Source: Xestospongia muta (Eukaryota > Porifera > Demospongiae > Haplosclerida > Petrosiidae). Taken from it: DNA of 64,000 nt. A program made the position numbers and the translations under genes. Positions within the stretch are counted from its first letter, which is position 1. The number at the start of each line of letters is the position of its first letter. The stretch is taken from NCBI GenBank assembly GCA_963693285.1, contig OY848918.1, positions 13,018,263 through 13,082,262 on the forward strand. The letters run 5' to 3'. A model generated the notes under the pieces. The model had not been told where the DNA came from. It worked only from the letters and a program-made list of their open reading frames with translations, and searched no databases. Of the stretch, positions 58,701 through 64,000 are shown piece by piece.

Positions 58701-61700
58701 CTAAGTGCCATGTTTTTTTACATTTTCTTTATGGTGCAGCATTTCAAGTCTTATGGCATATGTCAAGCTGATTTAAATGGCTTACAAAATGGACTAGAGG
58801 CAATGACAACAATACTTGCTGATCATCCCAATCTAATGCTCAACTGGAAAGATGTGTCCTGTATATTTATTTCTAAACTTCATTCAATAACTATTTTGAA
58901 GTAAGTTACATATATCAAGATAACATATTATACTGTTGTTTAGAAATTTCATTGCTGTTTGTGACCACTATATTACAAGAGACAATGATGATGAAAGTTT
59001 TTGCAGTGACTATCTAAAACCTGTGACATCATTTTATTTGTCAAAAGTTAATAAACTTGAGCAAATAAGCTCTACTATGAATGAAACTATACATGAAGTA
59101 AGTTAATGTGATATATATTGTGTCAATACATTCTGTTTTATGACTCAGTGATAGTATAGTTAAAACAAAATCTCAATTGTTTAGGGGTTGCATTTTCTTT
59201 CGTTTTTATTAAAATTAATTAATAAACATCAGTGGTCACTTTCGAGCTTTCAAGTTATTTTTGAGGACTGGTTGACTATTCTTGTCAATGTTGTAGACCT
59301 TTCACTCCCTAATTGTATACAATGTATCAATTTATTGGTTAACTCACTTGACCTAGTTCTATGGGAAAGTTATCTTGAGTGTTTGAATAGACAGGTTTGT
59401 TATGAGTACTACTATAATAAAATGCTATGTTATTTGTAGCTTGAGATTAAATTAAAGGACCATTGTCATAAAATGTCTGTTGAAAACTTCATTGCAGTTA
59501 TTGATATTGCTACTTTTGAAAAATCCAAGGTCAGTTGATCTATCAATAAAAAAGCATGTAATTAGATTAGTTTTTCTATGTTTGAAGTCTATGTATATAT
59601 TTTATAATTTTATACTATTTATTTCCTTTTTGTTTGTAGATGATAGACACCTTTTTGGGTAGATTTTCTGCTATTATGCCCAAAACCATTGCTATCACAA
59701 AGGAACCACATAAAAGTTTGTTTATCCTTGCAAGCACTCAGTAAGTCTATAGGCCTTCACTAAACCATATAATGATTGTTTATTTGCTAATGCCTCACCA
59801 ATCTTTTGAAGGATTTGTTTACATCATGAAATTTTGCATTTGTTTTAGTTTGACTCATCCTAAGTATCAAAAGGACTTGTTATCATTTTTCAAAGTGGTC
59901 GTGGAATGTTATGGCAAAACTAATCGATCACTGGAGTTTCTCACAGATCTCTTTGAACTTGATATTTATCCTTCAGAGAGCTTTGAAATTGAGTTCTCTG
60001 TCACTATAAAAGAATTAATTACAGATCATAAACTCCAGAAGGCAATATATTATGACATTATTCTTGTACTAGTGAGTTCAGTGTGTATATGTAAGTTATA
60101 TTATGTTACATTCCCTCAGGACAAATTATCCTTAACTAAAAATTCATTTACATGGATGATTGTCAACACTATGATAAAGGTACTATTGAATATAGCATTA
60201 TGAATATTGTCTATGTACTACAATTTTGCGATGATAATAATATACTATAATTCTGTACTTACATTTAGACTACTCAAAAAGATGATATATATAGCTATAA
60301 AAGATTGCCATTCTTCTAAGAGCAATACTATAGTCTTGGGACAAAGCATAATAGATTAGCTGCTTCCAGCTATAAGAAGCATGCCAGGCAGTCCTATGAT
60401 TTTTAGGCCATCTTTCATATATTAGACAATGTCCACTACTATTGTTGAATGCAGTATTAAGACAATGAGACGACACAAAAACTACCATGCACCAATGAAT
60501 TTTATTTACTTATACTTTGTCATGAGTACTAAAGGCAGATAATGGACATGACTGATACTGCTTTATGATTTCCACAGTACAAGGTTTTCATTTTCAAATT
60601 TTAACAATTTTGATAAATACACAGTCACTCATTAATTATTATATTGAAACATTGATTAAAAATAGCACATAATCATTTTATGTATGAAGATTTTAGTGCA
60701 ATTAGATTTGTTTTTTTTTACATAGGAGATGTTTCAAAGTGACTTGCATTTTGATAGTAATGTACTGGACGGTTTATCTAGCTTTTGTTCACCTGACTTA
60801 CACGAGGAGCACATCCAATCTGTTAAAATTCGTGCTGTTCTTAGTATTTTCCTGCATATAAAGAAAGATATGAAACTTTCTTCAGAGAATTTTTTCTGTC
60901 TAAAAGAATATAGTTCAATAATTATCCCCATTGCAAAGTCTTTTCAAAACATTTGGAAAGCTTTTAAAAGTTGGGAAGGTTCCAATGAAGAATCTACCAT
61001 TGAGATATTCAAGCAAAGAGTAGAAAGCGTTCCCGAAGTTTATCAATTTATTGATAGTGTTTTGAACTGCTTTAAAAATTTTGTTAAAGCTACTGGACAA
61101 CTAATTATAACGAAACATGTCACCTATGATGATTTAGATGCATTAGAAATTTATTATGAGGTGTATAAAGCTATGTCACTGTGTGTTTCAAAAGTCTTTA
61201 ATGAAGTTGATATTATTTCGAAAAAAGTGTTATCAGATCTTAAGAAGTGCTATGATGACTGTGTTACTGAAATCAAGAAATTGCTGGTTAGGTCACCTAA
61301 AAATTATCCAGAATTAGCCAAGTAAGTGCATGACATATAGTTGTGTAATTATATTTAATATTATAATTATTATAGGTCACACATTCAATCTGTATTGATA
61401 AAGTATGGTATAGAACTTCCTCCAGTAATGGATGCTCATCTCAAGGAGTTGCTTATACCATCTACTGGTCATCATAAAATCACCTCAGCTGACAGCTCAC
61501 AAGTCTACACTGTGATTACTTATCGAGCTAACCAAAGCAGTCAGTTGTCATCTCTTGAATCATTAAAAGATAGTTTGGCAACATTTTTTGAACCATTGAA
61601 AGAGTCATTAGACACTCTTGTTTTCATTGACTTAAAAGGCTGCCAAATCTTAGTCAAATGCATTAACTATTTCCTAGACACGTTGTACCCAACATATCTA

Positions 61701-64000
61701 CTTGATTGCCATCACTTTGAAACACTCATTACAGACACCAACAAGTTTGATCGTGACCATGAAAAAAGAATGGTTCAACTGAACACTGCTGTTCAAGAAG
61801 CTGAGACCATTGTGCTAGCTCTAATAAGAGGCAATGTAAGAATGGACATTATTGTTGACATTTTCAACTCCAGTGATGTTAATAACATTGACCTATCAAT
61901 AGAAAATGAATTACTACAGCAATATTACAAGTTAAAGATTGGAGACAAGGTCTCTGTTGATCTCTCTAATAGTTTCACTGCATTATTAGAACTATTTGAT
62001 GTATACAAGCGTATTTTTGCATTGAAGAAAACATGCGAGTTGTTTGGTCTTAATGAGTGTCTAAATGACCCTAAATTGATCCAGCTAATAGAAATTGCAA
62101 AGGAGGTCGATGGAGCTCAGAAGATAAGTGAAGTTGAGTCACTAAACACTCATTTCATTGATTCACCTGATGCCTGTAAAAAAGTATCCACTATCAAGCG
62201 TATTTTTGGTATTGAGGACCTCATTGACAATCCTTGTTTCGATTTATTCTCTCTTTTACAACATGGTTGTCCTCTATATGGATTTGCTCAAGAGAGAGGT
62301 TATAACTTGATTAATGGTATGGAGGCTTTTCACCAAGAATATCAATTAGTAACCGCAGACCTTTTACATGAAGATCATCATGAAGAGTTGTTAGCCGTTC
62401 TGTTTGGTGCTATGAAATTGACTTCTTGTTTCTTTGATAAATCATTTTCTCTACTTGATCTTTGGACTAGTATAAACAAGATTGAGAATGTATCAGCTGC
62501 AACAGCTCAACTCAAGACGGTTAATGAAGAAATAGGTCTAATAAGAATCTGGTTTAACAGAGTAGCTGTAAGTTGACTAACATGTATTGGAATGTTTCAA
62601 CAGATAGATCAGATAGAATGGATTTATTATTTTCTAATAAAAGCACAAAGGCAGATAGATAGTTTATACATCATTGTAGATTGTACAATAAATTATTCTA
62701 TCTTCTCCTTGTTTTATAGGTAGGGTCTCAAGAAATGAATGAAAATACTCTAAAATGTATACTTCATACTGGATGTTATCACTTCTTTTTCTGTGATGGA
62801 TATCGTGTTGAGGTCAAATTACATTTTAATCCATCTTGCACAAATCAGAGAGGTAAATTGAGTGTTAATACCATTGTATATATGAACCAGGTTATCGTTC
62901 TACTTAAATAGACCAGCCACTTAAAGAATGGTCTAGTAACAAAATCAAAGATTTCTTACGGCAGTTAACTATGATAAATTCTGAAATAGAATGTAATAAT
63001 GATCATGTTGGTATTAATTTCAGATGGTTTCATGAGGTAATTTTGACTATACAGTATTATGTAGTGTTCTATTACACTTATATAATTCCTCCACAGTTTA
63101 ATAAAGCTGCAATGGAATTACAGAGTTGCTATTCTCAATTGCAACATTATGGTCACCCACTTTATTTGAAGGCACCATCAGAACAATTTTTATTATATCC
63201 TTCACATGAAGGATTGCAAGCATTAAGAGCCAAGGTATACATTATGTTTGTAGAACATAAATATAATTTGAACTTACATAGGTCAAAGCTTCAACGGATC
63301 AGCTGACAGAGTTTGAGGATGGCTTTCATGAATCCAGGAAAAATTTTCCATTGTTGTCATTTGTAAGCACACAGAAGCTAAAAGCAATTTATGGAAACTT
63401 GAAAAAGGAATTTCCGGATTTTGATGATCTTTTGAGAGATCTTGGCTTTCTCTTTAATTTAGACATAAAGTCTTATTATGTTATATATAAGGTTAGTCAC
63501 ATAGAGTCTACAAATATTAATTATCATGTTTTTATTTTATAGGAGCTCTCTAGATGTCACGAACCAGATAGAAATTCCATTTATGACAAAGGACCAAATT
63601 TTGAACATCCTGCCAAAATAATTGGGTGTTTTTTGAACAAACTTGTCAGTCAACCAGAATTAAAGCATTCTCTTTCAGATGCTGTTCTACCACAAGAGGG
63701 AAATCTTAGAGAAGATCCAATTACAATCTCTCTAATTTCTGCCTTTGATTATTCTAATTTAGATTTGATTCGATTAATATACTGGAGTTTTGATAAAAGC
63801 TTTCCACTATTTTGTCAGCTGTTTAGATGTTCATCAAATACATGTAAAGAAGACATTGAGTTATTTTTTGACAGAATAGATCATTTTCCTCAATCAAAAT
63901 ATCTTGTACTGGGTATCAATGTAATTGGAAATGATTTGCAACAAGTGAGTCAGTTGATATTTACTATCCTTGTATTTTAATATTGTGAATAGGTCTTTTT
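54556..64000 (+). CDS. RNF213-like: Copy C: 5' part of RNF213/mysterin-like giant gene (partial)
   Basis: Twenty whole exons plus the start of a 21st: 54556-54736, 54832-55245, 55448-55707, 56975-57111, 57167-57286, 58248-58390, 58435-58514, 58740-58900, 58944-59097, 59185-59394, 59440-59529, 59640-59740, 59849-60179, 60726-61321, 61376-62567, 62720-62852, 62912-63036, 63097-63234, 63282-63491, 63543-63944 and 63993-64000. The 20 exons sum to 5,178 nt (1,726 codons) with no stop. It has AGA and AAA where copy B has stops, so this is an intact N-terminal half. The AAA core lies beyond the window. A start at ATG 54652 (GGCATGG) is as likely as 54556. Confidence 0.85.
55708..56974. other. Copy C intron 3 with a MITE
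   Basis: 1,267 bp against 961 bp in copy B. The difference is largely the element at 56170-56411. Similarity to copy B falls off within this intron. Confidence 0.55.
56170..56411. mobile_element. MITE (CACTGTAAAAATTG-TIR family), copy 3
   Basis: A 242-bp element with clean ends: CACTGTAAAAATTGATTTG on the left and TTTTTTACAGTG on the right. TA flanks both sides. The empty site is visible in copy B intron 3 (GTCTATATCAGTAAG). The TA duplication would fit a Tc1/mariner-type origin. Non-coding. Confidence 0.8.
56975..60179 (+). CDS. Copy C exons 4-13: helical N-arm
   Basis: Ten exons partnering 18512-22807 of copy B with the same lengths and phases. Divergence from copy B is higher than in exons 1-3: about 8 changes in 137 nt of exon 4 and about 15 in 161 nt of exon 8 by eye. 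No catalytic motif. Confidence 0.75.
57620..57911. mobile_element. Solo LTR candidate
   Basis: 292 bp beginning TGTTACAAACTG and ending CCCATCACA, so it has TG...CA ends. TAATA flanks it exactly on both sides (57615-57619 and 57912-57916), a 5-bp target duplication typical of LTR retroelements. Copy B has uninterrupted sequence here (about 19130-19160). GACCAATCAG occurs twice inside. No open frame. It fits a solo LTR left by recombination. Confidence 0.75.
58038..58165. mobile_element. MITE remnant (CACTGTAAAAATTG-TIR family)
   Basis: Begins AATTGATTGGTTGATTTAACC, like the left arm of the family, then matches 19297-19405 of copy B. The right end is missing in both. It is shared by copies B and C, so this insertion predates their split, unlike the other copies. 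Confidence 0.5.
60180..60725. other. Copy C intron 13, no feature seen
   Basis: A 546-bp intron aligning along its length with copy B 22808-23352. Nothing is recognised. Confidence 0.5.
60726..64000 (+). CDS. Copy C exons 14-21: N-arm up to the window end
   Basis: Exons 60726-61321, 61376-62567, 62720-62852, 62912-63036, 63097-63234, 63282-63491, 63543-63944 and the first 8 nt of the next (63993-64000). All are open. Exon 15 has an extra seven residues (DSSQVYT, about 61488-61508) compared with copy B and an AAA lysine codon where copy B has TAA. Exon 14 is one codon shorter than in copy B. Exons 17-18 and their intron are almost identical to copy B. Confidence 0.8.

Overview
This is eukaryotic DNA: AT-rich, dense with short GT-AG introns, and almost filled by one giant multi-exon gene family repeated head-to-tail on the + strand. 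The protein is a mysterin/RNF213-like giant AAA+ protein, judged by three P-loops (GLPGSGKT, GETGVGKT, GPPGSSKT), the Walker B and sensor strings FLDEINT, AACNPHR and DEAGLAEDS, and the PFLNRFEKY motif. Small introns, a lineage-specific RNF213 expansion, and relics of a coiled-coil TKL kinase of the kind expanded in sponges suggest a demosponge (Amphimedon-like). That identification is inference; no marker gene fixes the species.

Layout. Copy A (1-11316) is the 3' part of a gene: 32 exons and 1,929 codons in frame, ending in a stop. Spacer 1 (11317-16400) is a scrap-heap of RNF213-like exon fragments plus a broken coiled-coil TKL kinase. Copy B (16404-51527) is the only gene covered from start to stop. 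My model has 71 exons whose lengths sum to 16,287 nt (5,429 codons) with every junction in phase, but it carries two in-frame stops (16686-16688 and 25025-25027). Spacer 2 (51528-54550) holds a shorter version of the same relic. Copy C (54556-64000, cut by the window) is the 5' part of a third gene: 20 whole exons with no stop, and sense codons where copy B has its stops.

Protein plan, read by combining copies: a short N-terminal module of unknown fold, a long helical N-arm, an AAA+ core with three intact P-loops followed by degenerate AAA units, a large helical region where vertebrate RNF213 carries its RING and RZ fingers, and a C-terminal tail of an acidic linker and two SAM-like domains. 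I find no RING or RZ Cys/His pattern in any exon. The likely product is therefore a RING-less, SAM-tailed mysterin relative; a role in cytosolic defence or scaffolding is inference only.

The introns hold several mobile-element insertions that are absent from the same intron of a paralogue: a small TIR family (CACTGTAAAAATTG ends), a 578-bp TIR element, a 420-bp element with TAATG target duplications, a 1.35-kb long-TIR element, a 414-bp TIR element and a 292-bp solo-LTR candidate. No tRNA, rRNA or CRISPR was seen.
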